A DNA stretch of 64,000 bases from positions 1 to 64,000 of the forward strand of contig CAWBBL010000004.1 in assembly GCA_963786985.1 (NCBI GenBank), given 5' to 3'. Within the stretch, counting starts at the first letter, position 1. Every line of letters begins with the position of its first letter. The notes beneath the pieces are model-generated. The model was not told the origin of the DNA. It saw only the letters and a program-made list of their open reading frames with translations, and ran no database searches. The DNA comes from Desertimonas sp963786985 (lineage in GTDB: Bacteria; Actinomycetota; Acidimicrobiia; Acidimicrobiales; Ilumatobacteraceae). Made by a program: the position numbers and the translations under genes. Positions 26,649 to 34,581 of the stretch are shown one piece after another.

Positions 26649-27780
26649 CTCGCTACAGCGTCGACGACGCCCCCGTCTTCGTCATCGACCAGAGCCGCTG
26701 CATCGGGTGCGAGGCGTGTGTCCAGGCGTGCATGGAATGCGGCACGCACCGTGGCCAGTCGCTGATCCACCTCGAGCGGATCGAGCGACGGACCACCACC
26801 CAGACGGCGCCGATGGTCTGCATGCACTGCGCCGACCCGACCTGCGCCGAAGTGTGTCCCGCCGACGCGATCAAGCAGACGGAGGGCGGGATCGTCCAGT
26901 CGGCGCTGAAGCCGCGGTGCATCGGTTGTTCAAATTGCGTATTGGCATGCCCGTTCGGAGTCCCCAAGATGATCGCCGACTTCGACCAGATGATGAAGTG
27001 CGACATGTGCACCGACCGCACGATCGACGGACTCAAACCGATGTGCGCATCGGTGTGCCCGAGTCAGGCCCTGTGGTACGGCACGATCGAGGAGTTCGCC
27101 GACACCCGCCGCGGATCACTGCTGCGCGATTTCCTGTTCGGCCGCCAGGAGGTACGCACGAAGGTGTACACCGTCGTCGACGACGTTGCCGCCGGAGCGC
27201 TCGACGTCGTCGGCGGGGCCACGGCGATCCTGGCTCGACGATCCCTTCGGCCTCGACCAGGCGGGACGACGCGGCGTGAGCGACGAGCCAGTGCCCGTGC
27301 GTCCGCTCTGGCGCCGTGACTTCCCGTACGAGGCCGCAGCCGAGGACGAGGTGACCAGACGCGAGTTCACCCGCTATCTCGTGGTCGGCGCCGGGGCGAT
27401 GGCCGCCGGCAACGTCGGGATCGCGGCGTGGACGCAACTTCGCTCGATCAACACGGGCGAGGCCCGACCGATCGTGGCCCTCGCCGACGTCTCGGTCGGT
27501 GAGACGTTCCTGTTCCGCTATCCGAGCGAGGACGACCCCGCGGTGTTGCTGCGCCTCGGCGACCGCGACGTCGTGGCCTTCAGCCAGAAGTGCACGCATC
27601 TCGGCTGCGTCGTGTTCTACGAGGCCGAGCTCGACCGCTGGCACTGCCCGTGTCACGAGGGCAACTTCGAGACGGGTTCGGGGCGGGTCACGTCCGGTCC
27701 GCCGCCGCGACCGCTCGGACGAATCGCACGTCGAGCTCCGCGACGACGGCCGGATCTGGGCGCTCGGCAGGACAGTGTGA
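26645..27780 (+). CDS. 4Fe-4S ferredoxin/Rieske 2Fe-2S fusion electron-transfer subunit, frameshifted
   Basis: Residues 1-180 are a ferredoxin of the NrfC/HybA type with four Cys clusters (CIGCEACVQAC, CMHCADPTCAEVCP, CIGCSNCVLACP, CDMC...C). Restoring two lost bases (near 27213 and 27225) reads through into LDDPFGLDQAGRRGV, and on to RREFTRYLVVGAGAMAAG, a twin-arginine-like membrane segment. A Rieske domain follows with CTHLGC and CPCH. One extra base near 27715 precedes the end, DGRIWALGRTV. Repaired length is about 378 residues. Without repair there would be two genes, the second starting at GTG 27276. It likely passes electrons between quinone or cytochrome and the Mo subunit. Confidence 0.72.
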
Positions 27781-27995
27781 TGGAGACGCGGGTGAACGTC
27801 GCCCAGCGTCGCAAGCGGACGTCGTCGGCAGTCGCCGTGTACGTCATCATCCTCGTCGCCTTCCAGGTGTTCCTCATCACCGTCGCCGTCGAGGCGTTCG
27901 TCACCGACGAGGAGGGTCTGGCCTGGGCGACGGCCGCCGTGTCGGTGATCGTCGCGGCCGGAGCGGCGCTGTTCCTGCGCTGGCTCCGGCCGTGA
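27780..27995 (+). CDS. Two-helix membrane micro-protein of the molybdoenzyme cluster
   Basis: A 71-residue protein. A basic N-terminus (METRVNVAQRRKRTSS) precedes two hydrophobic helices, about residues 17-41 and 48-68, separated by TDEEG. ATG 27780 shares its A with the TGA of the Fe-S/Rieske gene, so translation is coupled. I do not recognise the family; context suggests a membrane anchor or assembly subunit of the complex. Confidence 0.7.
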   Translation: METRVNVAQRRKRTSSAVAVYVIILVAFQVFLITVAVEAFVTDEEGLAWATAAVSVIVAAGAALFLRWLRP

Positions 27996-28032
27996 GGAAC
28001 GTTCATTGCGTTGTCCGGCCAAGCAGGCCGCC

Positions 28033-28077
28033 GATGGCCGCTCCCTCGCTGGCGCTCGGTCGCTCGGACTGGTGAGC
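28033..28077 (+). repeat. Dispersed 45-base repeat, copy 2
   Basis: Matches copy 1 (11906-11950, minus) at about 38 of 45 positions. It contains a 13-codon mini-ORF (M-A-A-P-S-L-A-L-G-R-S-D-W-stop) whose TGA ends 4 bases before the likely TTG start of the transporter gene at 28080. It lies in the gap after the two-helix micro-protein. Confidence 0.65.
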
Positions 28078-28079
28078 GG

Positions 28080-29112
28080 TTGCCCGGGCGTTCGCCCGTC
28101 GAGACGCTGTTTCCCGGGTACTTCGCCTTGGTGATGGCGACGGGAATCGTTGCCATCGCCGCCGGCCAACAGGACCTCGACTGGCTGGCCGACGTGCTGT
28201 TCGCCATCGCCGTCGTCGCTTACGTCGTGCTCGCCGCGCTGCTCGTCGGCCGTCTCGTTCGCTATCCACGGGCACTCGTCGACGACCTGACCAGTCACGC
28301 CAAGGGGTTCGCGTTCCTGACCGTTGTCGCGGCCACCAATGTCGTCGGTAGCGGCGCGGCGGTGCTCCACGGTTGGTGGGGGCTCGCCTGGGCGCTGTGG
28401 TACGCCAGCCTTGCACTGTGGGCGGTCCTCGCGTACACGACGCTGATCGCCGTCGTCATCGGTACCGACAAGCCGGGACTCGGCGCCGGGATCAATGGCA
28501 CCTGGTTCCTGCTCACCGTGTCGACCGAGTCAGTCGCCGTACTCGGCGCCCTGCTGCTCGCTCGCGACGACAGCGACACATTGTCGTTCATCTGCCTCGC
28601 GGCGTTCACGCTCGGGCTCGTGTTGTACGTCATCGTGATGACGATGGTCTTCCTGCGCTGGACGTTCCAGCCGCTGGAACCGACCGAGGCCGATCCGCCG
28701 GCGTGGATCGCCGCCGGCGCCGTGGCGATCACCGTGCTGGCGGGTTCCAACCTCCTGCTCGCCGCAGCGCACTCGAGCGCGAGTCGAGCGGTTGGCCCCG
28801 TTCGTCGAAGGCTGTGTCGTGTTGGCCTGGGCCACTGCCACGTTCTGGTTCCCGGTGATGGTGGCCATCGGCGTGTGGCGACACGTCGTCCGCCGGATGC
28901 CGTTGCGCTATCACCCGTCGTACTGGGCGATGGTGTTCCCGCTCGGGATGTACGGGGCGGCAACGTTCCGGATGCGAGCGGCGATCAGCCTGGAAGCGTT
29001 CGAGTGGCTCCCCAAGGTCGTCCTGGCGATCGCCTTGCTGGCGTGGTCGGTGACCTCGCTCGGGCTCGTCCTCGTCGGCGTTCGGGCAGTCCGTCGGCAA
29101 CCGGCGGTCTGA
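28080..29112 (+). CDS. TDT/SLAC1-family transporter (tellurite resistance/dicarboxylate type), frameshifted
   Basis: A polytopic membrane protein with about ten helices, roughly 343 residues after removing one extra base near 28785. It opens LFPGYFALVMATGIVAIA, the hallmark of the TDT family, and ends with YHPSYWAMVFPLGMYGAATFRM, the matching C-terminal motif. Members move anions such as sulfite, nitrate, chloride or dicarboxylates. Its place behind the molybdoenzyme genes hints at substrate or product transport. The start is uncertain: TTG 28011 would run through the dispersed repeat, so TTG 28080 is preferred. Confidence 0.78.
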
Positions 29113-29196
29113 CCGTTGGTCGCTGGGAGCGTCGTGGTCCGCACATCGACCGACGAATCAGGGGCAGCCCAGATCGGGCGTGGCAGGCTGGGGGTC

Positions 29197-29964
29197 GTGT
29201 ATCGGGAGTGGCGGTCGTCGATCAACGGGGCGATCGCGTGGTCGGCGGAGTCGGACGGGACGGCCGGGCGCGTACTGCCCGACGGGTGCATGGACCTGTT
29301 GTGGATCGACGACCATCTCGTCGTCGCCGGGCCTGATCGCCGCAGCTTCCTGACCGTGCAGCCGCCGGGCGCCCGGTCCGCCGGCTTGCGCTTCGCCCCC
29401 GGCCTCGGGCCGGCGGTCTTCGGCGTCCCGGCGCACGCCGTGCGCGACGTGCGGGTGCGCCTCGACGCACTCTGGGCACCGGCGGAGGTGCGCCGCCTCG
29501 AGGAGCAGATCGCCGCCGCACCCAGCGCGGTGACGGGGCTGGAGGACGTTGTGGCCGGCCACGCCCGGCGCCCGGTCGTGGTTGACCCGGAGCTCGCCGA
29601 CATCGTTCGCCGCGCCCGCCGCGGCGAGTGGGTCGCTTCGATCGCCCCGGCGATCGGGCTGTCGACCCGCCAGCTGCAACGCCGGGCCCTCGACGCGTTC
29701 GGCTACGGCCCGAAGCTGCTGGCGCGCATCCTGCGCCTCGGCGACGCGCTGGCCCTCGCCCGGCGAGGTGTCCCACTCGTCGCGGTCGCGGCGCACTGCG
29801 GATACGCCGACCAGGCACATTTCGCCAACGACGTCCGGTCGCTGGCCGGCACCACGCTCGGCCAGCTCGGCCTCGGGACTCGGCCTCAGCCGGGTGGTTC
29901 TGCCGCGGGCAAGGCGGCGAACAGGTCGACCGGGTTGCCGTCCGGATCGCGGACCGTCGCGTAG
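29197..29964 (+). CDS. AraC family transcriptional regulator
   Basis: About 255 residues. The N-terminal part (YREWRSSINGAIAWS, GRVLPDGCMDLLWIDDHLVVAGPD, GLRFAPGLGPAVFGVPA) is the DUF6597-like sensor common in actinobacterial AraC proteins. The C-terminal AraC helix-turn-helix pair includes SIAPAIGLSTRQLQRRALDAFGYGPKLLARILRLGDAL and VAAHCGYADQAHFANDVRSLAG. GTG 29197 is chosen as the family usually begins at YREW; GTG 29116 is the long alternative. Its 3' end overlaps the converging VOC gene by about 79 bases. Confidence 0.83.
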   Translation: MYREWRSSINGAIAWSAESDGTAGRVLPDGCMDLLWIDDHLVVAGPDRRSFLTVQPPGARSAGLRFAPGLGPAVFGVPAHAVRDVRVRLDALWAPAEVRRLEEQIAAAPSAVTGLEDVVAGHARRPVVVDPELADIVRRARRGEWVASIAPAIGLSTRQLQRRALDAFGYGPKLLARILRLGDALALARRGVPLVAVAAHCGYADQAHFANDVRSLAGTTLGQLGLGTRPQPGGSAAGKAANRSTGLPSGSRTVA

Positions 29965-30296
29965 CGCTGTCCCCAGAACGCGTCCCATGGCGCTTGGTGG
30001 CTCTCATGGCCGGCCGCGACGAGGCCATCGTGGGCCCGGTCAACGCCAGCAGGTTCGCCGCAGTCGAACGCCAGGGCCATCGCCCGGCCACCGACCGGCG
30101 GCGTCCACGACGCGTCGAAGGACCGGATCGTCGCCTCCGTGTCGAACATCAGCCGCAACCCTCCAGCCAATGTCACCTCGACGTGCGGCTCGGTCTCTGC
30201 GCCGGTCGGCACGTCGATTCCCAAGCGGCGATAGAAGTCCAGAGCCGCCGCCATGTCTGCGACGACGATCCCGATGGCGTCGATGCGTGGTGTCAT
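29886..30296 (-). CDS. VOC (glyoxalase/bleomycin-resistance-like) protein
   Basis: A 136-residue single VOC domain: RIDAIGIVVADMAAALDFYRRLG at the start, GLRLMFDTEATIRSF in the middle, GHESHQAPWDAFWGQRYATVRDPDGNPVDLFAALP at the end. The ending WGQRYATVRDPDGN is characteristic of bleomycin-resistance-like and related proteins. ATG 30296 is chosen where the fold begins. It converges on and overlaps the AraC gene. Confidence 0.85.
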   Translation of the reverse strand: MTPRIDAIGIVVADMAAALDFYRRLGIDVPTGAETEPHVEVTLAGGLRLMFDTEATIRSFDASWTPPVGGRAMALAFDCGEPAGVDRAHDGLVAAGHESHQAPWDAFWGQRYATVRDPDGNPVDLFAALPAAEPPG

Positions 30297-30445
30297 GGTC
30301 AGCACGGTACGGATCTCGACGCTGGCAGTCTTGACCAAATCGGACATCGACACACTTGGTGCGACGGCGGGTCGTGGCCGGCAGAATTCGAGTGATCCAC
30401 AGCGATGCCCGGATTCGAACAGGCGCTGTGGAGAGGACTTGCCTC

Positions 30446-31030
30446 ATGGACGAACGGCATCAAGCCTCGTGGGCAGAGCGGGTTCTGGTCGAGCGCCTGT
30501 CGGGCGGCGACGAAGCGGCACTCGTCGACCTGTACGACCGCTATGCCGGCTTCGTGTACGGACTGGCGGTGCGGACGCTCGCCGATCGGCAGATCGCCGA
30601 GGACATCACCCAGGAGGTGTTCGTGTACCTGTGGGAGCATCCCGAGCGCATCGACCCGGGGCGCGGAACGCTGCGCGGCTTCCTCGGGACGCTGACCCAC
30701 CGCCGCGCAGTCGACACCGTGCGCCGGGAGGAGGCCCGGCGGCGCCGGGAGGCGCGGGTCGCCCGGGAGACCGGCGAGGTGCCCGACGTCGCTGCGGCGG
30801 TGCTCCGGGCGGACACCACCGGCAGAGTCCGCACAGCGCTCGAGGTGCTTCCCGCCGCACAGCGCCGAGCCTTGGAGTTGGCCTACTTCCAGGGGTACAC
30901 CTACCGGCAGGTCGCCGACGTGCTGGGCATCCCGGAGGGCACGGCCAAGTCGCGGCTGCGCCTGGCGTTGGCCCGGATTGCCGAGAACCTCGATTCCCCG
31001 ACGAGCGAGCACAGTGAGCGATGGGTATGA
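30446..31030 (+). CDS. ECF sigma-70 family sigma factor (SigK-like)
   Basis: A 194-residue extracytoplasmic-function sigma factor. Region 2 is DEAALVDLYDRYAGFVYGLAVRTLADRQIAEDITQEVFVYLWEHPERID; region 4 is ALEVLPAAQRRALELAYFQGYTYRQVADVLGIPEGTAKSRLRLALARI. ATG 30446 has a GAGAGGA site upstream. The stop overlaps the ATG of the next gene (ATGA at 31027-31030), the classic sigma/anti-sigma coupling. Confidence 0.92.
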   Translation: MDERHQASWAERVLVERLSGGDEAALVDLYDRYAGFVYGLAVRTLADRQIAEDITQEVFVYLWEHPERIDPGRGTLRGFLGTLTHRRAVDTVRREEARRRREARVARETGEVPDVAAAVLRADTTGRVRTALEVLPAAQRRALELAYFQGYTYRQVADVLGIPEGTAKSRLRLALARIAENLDSPTSEHSERWV

Positions 31031-32094
31031 ACGACGACTCCCCGAACGTTCCGGTGTCACCGGACGACCTCGCCGCCTATGCCCTCGACGCCCACGACGC
31101 CGACGACGCCGCGGCCATCGCCGCCCACCTCGACGCCAGCCCCGACGACGGCCGCCGGGAACAAGACCTGCGGTCGGCGGCCGGCGAGTTCGCCGCCGCG
31201 GTCGTCACCGAGGTCACGCCAGCGCCGGGACTGCGGTCCCGGGTGCTCGCGGAAGCCCGTCGGCGCCGGGAACCAGCCGTGGTCATCGCCGGCTCCTCGC
31301 CGATCGACGTTCACCGGGTGGAACTCGGCCGGGCCATCCTGCTGCTGCGCGATCTGACGATCGACGATTGGACCCGCCCGGTCGACCCACCCGAGCTCGA
31401 TGGCTGGACCGTTCACGACGTCGTGGTCCACTTGGCCGCCAACGAGACGTTGCTGGCCCACCAGCTGGGAGTGCCCCTGCCCGGCATCCCCGAGACGGCC
31501 ACCGACAACGAGGGGCGCACCGCCCAGGCCCATGCCCGGCATGCCGGTCGACCGCCGGCGTTGGCAGTCGCCGAGTTGGAGGCGGCCGCCGAGGCGACGT
31601 CCGCGGAAGTCGCCGCCCGGGGCGAGGCGCGCCTCGACGAACCGATCAACTGGTGGGGTGGCCGGTCCCCAGCGCGGATTGCTGTGCTGGTGCGCGCCTT
31701 CGAGACCTGGACCCACGCCGACGATGTTCGTCGGGCCATCGGGGCAAGCATGGTCGTCCCGCCGCCGGCGTCGCTGCTCACGATGGCCCATGCGGCGTGC
31801 GGCCTGGTGCCGCGGACGCTCGCCGTCCGCGGGGGGTTGCGCCCCGGACGACTGGTGCGATTCCGATTCACCGACCTCGGCGACGCCGGCTGGGACGTCG
31901 ACCTCGGGGCCGTCGGCGGGGTCCGGCCGGCCGGCGACGACGCGGTCGATGCCGAGATCGTCACCGAGGCCGTCGCTGTCTGCCGGGGCATCAGCGCCCG
32001 GCTCGATCCCCGCGACTTGATCTTCGACGTCGTCGGTGACGAGCGCCTCGCTCGCGATGTCATCGACGCACTCCCCGCACTCGCCGTCATCTGA
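31027..32094 (+). CDS. Soluble anti-sigma factor fused to MDMPI (mycothiol-type maleylpyruvate isomerase) domain
   Basis: About 355 residues. Residues 1-60 resemble an anti-sigma N-terminus (DDLAAYALDAHDADDAAAIAAHLDASPDD) but lack the Cys residues of zinc-binding anti-sigmas. The rest is an MDMPI/DinB-like domain (LRDLTIDDWTRPVDPPELDGWTVHDVVVHLAANE) with a probable metal triad: His near 135, Glu near 226 and His near 230 (FETWTHADD), the spacing known in MDMPI. There is no membrane helix, so any signal is cytoplasmic. It follows the sigma gene with ATGA overlap; ATG 31021 is the alternative start. Confidence 0.82.
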   Translation: MNDDSPNVPVSPDDLAAYALDAHDADDAAAIAAHLDASPDDGRREQDLRSAAGEFAAAVVTEVTPAPGLRSRVLAEARRRREPAVVIAGSSPIDVHRVELGRAILLLRDLTIDDWTRPVDPPELDGWTVHDVVVHLAANETLLAHQLGVPLPGIPETATDNEGRTAQAHARHAGRPPALAVAELEAAAEATSAEVAARGEARLDEPINWWGGRSPARIAVLVRAFETWTHADDVRRAIGASMVVPPPASLLTMAHAACGLVPRTLAVRGGLRPGRLVRFRFTDLGDAGWDVDLGAVGGVRPAGDDAVDAEIVTEAVAVCRGISARLDPRDLIFDVVGDERLARDVIDALPALAVI

Positions 32095-32200
32095 CCCGAT
32101 CCGTACCCGCTGAGCGTCGCGGTCCGGTTCCCGGGCAGTTGGCCGTCCAGTCGTCCAAACTGGTCGCGAGGTGACCACGTTCGACGACCAGGATGGAACC

Positions 32201-32572
32201 ATGAACTTCAAGCTCGAGCTCGTGTTCGTCCCCGTCTCCGACGTCGATCGGGCCAAGGCCTTCTACGTCGACCAGGTCGGCTTCGTCGTCGACCACGACC
32301 ACCAAGTGAACGACGAGCTGCGGTTCGTCCAACTCACCCCGCCGGGATCGGCCTGCTCGATCGCCATCGGCACCGGGCTCGTCGAGACCGAGCCGGGGTC
32401 GGTGAAGGGCCTGCAGGTGGTCGTCGACGACGCCGACGCGGCACGGGCGTACCTCCTCGAACGAGGAGTCGAGGCCGGGGAAGTGCAAGACCTGCCGTGG
32501 GGTCGCTTCACCGGGTTCCGCGATCCGGACGGCAACGAGTGGGCGGTCCAGCAGATCCCCGACTACAGCTGA
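32201..32572 (+). CDS. VOC (glyoxalase) family protein
   Basis: A 123-residue VOC domain: FKLELVFVPVSDVDRAKAFYVDQVGFVVDHDHQV, ELRFVQLTPPGSACSIAIGTG, GLQVVVDDADAARAYLLERGVE, GRFTGFRDPDGNEWAVQQIP. ATG 32201 has a GGATGGAA stretch upstream; GTG 32171 would extend it by ten residues. Substrate unknown. It converges on the next gene with a 3-base gap. Confidence 0.88.
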   Translation: MNFKLELVFVPVSDVDRAKAFYVDQVGFVVDHDHQVNDELRFVQLTPPGSACSIAIGTGLVETEPGSVKGLQVVVDDADAARAYLLERGVEAGEVQDLPWGRFTGFRDPDGNEWAVQQIPDYS

Positions 32573-32575
32573 GGC

Positions 32576-33205
32576 TCAGTCCTCCGTGCGCTCGCGCCCG
32601 GACAGCAAGATGAGATCCTCGTGGAGCTCGAACCACACGGTGTGGTAGCTGTCCTTGATCGGCGCCGCAACCATCGTGTGGTCGCCGTCGCGGATCTCGG
32701 CGAGCGCCCGTTGCAGCCGGCGGGAGTACAAGTCGAAGCGCGGTAGCGCCGAGGTCAGCGACTCCAGCGCCGGTGCCGCCTTGGCATCGACGTCGTGGAG
32801 CCGCGCGATCACGTTGTCGTCGTGACACGGATCAGCGTGGTCGTTGAGCACCATCTGGCCGTCGACGACACGCATCTGCCAATCGGTGACGACTTGCTTG
32901 ACCTCGTCGTTGATCGGCAGGAACGTCTCGTACGTGTCGACGATCACGGCTTCGGCACGGGTCCGCTCGCTGACATACAGCTCGTCGACACGCTCCCGGC
33001 CGAGGTCGGTGATGCGATAACCGATCTTCGTGTTCTCGACCAGCTCCGCCCGCTCACACTGCTCGATCACGTCGGTCACCTCGACGCCCATGGCGGTCGC
33101 CAGCGTGTCGGGCGTCGCCCGCCCCTTGATGCGCAGCACCTGCAGAACCTGCAGCACCTGATCCACCGAATCTGCCCCCTTCGAACGGCCGCGACCGGCC
33201 ACCAA
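32576..33205 (-). CDS. Winged-helix-type regulator-like protein, unknown effector domain
   Basis: About 209 residues. Residues 15-75 look like a winged helix: VDQVLQVLQVLRIKGRATPDTLATAMGVEVTDVIEQCERAELVENTKIGYRITDLGRERV. The remaining 130 residues are helical and acidic (ETFLPINDEVKQVVTDWQMRV, DPCHDDNVIARLHDVDAKAAPALESL, MVAAPIKDSYHTVWFELHEDLILLSG). I do not recognise that part. Start is TTG 33205 or GTG 33202. A DNA-binding or PEP-pathway-linked regulator is possible but not shown. Confidence 0.7.
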   Translation of the reverse strand: MVAGRGRSKGADSVDQVLQVLQVLRIKGRATPDTLATAMGVEVTDVIEQCERAELVENTKIGYRITDLGRERVDELYVSERTRAEAVIVDTYETFLPINDEVKQVVTDWQMRVVDGQMVLNDHADPCHDDNVIARLHDVDAKAAPALESLTSALPRFDLYSRRLQRALAEIRDGDHTMVAAPIKDSYHTVWFELHEDLILLSGRERTED

Positions 33206-33250
33206 TCGATGTCGCAGACTATCCGTGGAGCACCGTGACCACGGGTCGAC

Positions 33251-33730
33251 TCATCCGGCGTCGAGGCCTCCGTGCAGCGCCCGCACCCCGGCGAGCAGCC
33301 CACGACGCAACGCCGCTTCGTCGCGCGCCGTGAGCTCGCTCAAGATCTGCCCCTCGACCGCGCGTACGTCGGCATCGCACGCTGCCAGCAGGCGGCGGCC
33401 CTTGGCCGTGAGCCGGGCCTGGAGGATCCGGCCATGATCGGGATGGGCACGGCGGCGGACCAGACCGCGATGTTCGAGCGCCAGCAACACCTCGTTCATC
33501 GACTGCGGGGACACGAGGGCGCGGCGGGCGAGTTGGGCATTGGACAAGCCGCTGCGGCGTTCGAGCACGCTCAGCGTCGTGTACTGGCTGACCGACAACC
33601 CGTGGGCGCCGACGACCTCGTCGATGCGCCGGCGGACCACCCGATCGATGCGCCCGATGAGGTAGAGCAACGTGGGGCCGACAGCACCGTCCTCGACAGA
33701 CGTCGTCCCAGAGCGCGGGTCGTTGGGCAA
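33251..33730 (-). CDS. MarR family transcriptional regulator
   Basis: A 159-residue MarR protein: LLYLIGRIDRVVRRRIDEVVGAHGLSVSQYTTLSVLERRSGLSNAQLARRALVSPQSMNEVLLALEHRGLVRRRAHPDHGRILQARLTAKGRRLL covers the winged helix with its DxR wing. The start is TTG 33730. It is the last gene of the minus-strand catabolic run, 14 bases after the dioxygenase stop, and probably controls it in response to an aromatic ligand. Confidence 0.9.
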   Translation of the reverse strand: MPNDPRSGTTSVEDGAVGPTLLYLIGRIDRVVRRRIDEVVGAHGLSVSQYTTLSVLERRSGLSNAQLARRALVSPQSMNEVLLALEHRGLVRRRAHPDHGRILQARLTAKGRRLLAACDADVRAVEGQILSELTARDEAALRRGLLAGVRALHGGLDAG

Positions 33731-33744
33731 CGGAGTACCGCCGC

Positions 33745-34581
33745 CTACGGCAACCGATCGAGGACAACGTCGAACGTGGCCACGAGTTCACCGTCGTCGT
33801 CCGGGACGAATTGGCGCACGAGGCTCGGGCGCACCCCGAACACGGCGTCCTCGTGGAGGTAGTCGGTGTCCGCATCGAAGACGTGGGTGATGAGGTCCTT
33901 GCACCCCGGTGACCTGACCCACATGTGCGTGTGCCCTGGTCGCATCACCCCCCGACCGTTCGCCCGCAGGAGGTCGCCCACCGGTCCATCGAACGGGATC
34001 GAGTAGGGCATCGGACGGACCGAGCGGAGCTCGTACGTACCGGCCTCGTCGGTCGTGTAGATGCCACGGAGGTTGTCCGCCGATTGCACCCCCGGCTGCT
34101 GCACGGCGTAGGACCCGGCCGTGGCGTTCTGCCAGCAGTCCAGCGTCGCACCGGCGAGCGGAGTCCCGGAATCGTCGGTCACGGTGCCGCGAATCACGAC
34201 GCGATCACCGTCATCGGGGTCGACGAGCATCGACTCGCCGCGCGCCCGCATCGGCGACCCAGGGACGTAGAACGGACCGAGCACCGTGTTCTCGGTAGTG
34301 CCCTCGGTACCGCCGTGGGTCACGAACTCGACGAGCGCCGACACTCCGAGCGTGTCGGAGAGCAGGATGAACTCCTGACGGGTGGCATCGCACTTCTGTC
34401 CGGTCGCCGTGAGGAACTGGATCCCGGCGAACCACTCGTCACGTTGCAGCCCGACTTCCTCGACGAAGGCGTGGAGGTGGCGCACGGCGGCCTCGCTGAC
34501 CTCGCGCAACCGTGGGTTCGGTGACGCCGCGTACCTCGACAACACGTCGGCGAGTAGCTCCTTGTGGGCCTGTTCAGTCAT
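33745..34581 (-). CDS. Intradiol ring-cleavage dioxygenase (hydroxyquinol/catechol 1,2-dioxygenase type)
   Basis: A 278-residue non-haem Fe(III) dioxygenase that opens catecholic rings between the hydroxyls. It has the N-terminal dimerisation domain (GQKCDATRQEFILLSDTLGVSALVE, as in hydroxyquinol dioxygenases). The catalytic barrel carries VLGPFYVPGSP (Tyr), TYELRSVRPMPYSIPFDGPVG (Tyr) and RPGHTHMWVRSPGCKDLITHVFD (His ligands). A strong GGAGG site precedes ATG 34581. The start overlaps the upstream oxidoreductase by 8 bases. Confidence 0.92.
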   Translation of the reverse strand: MTEQAHKELLADVLSRYAASPNPRLREVSEAAVRHLHAFVEEVGLQRDEWFAGIQFLTATGQKCDATRQEFILLSDTLGVSALVEFVTHGGTEGTTENTVLGPFYVPGSPMRARGESMLVDPDDGDRVVIRGTVTDDSGTPLAGATLDCWQNATAGSYAVQQPGVQSADNLRGIYTTDEAGTYELRSVRPMPYSIPFDGPVGDLLRANGRGVMRPGHTHMWVRSPGCKDLITHVFDADTDYLHEDAVFGVRPSLVRQFVPDDDGELVATFDVVLDRLP

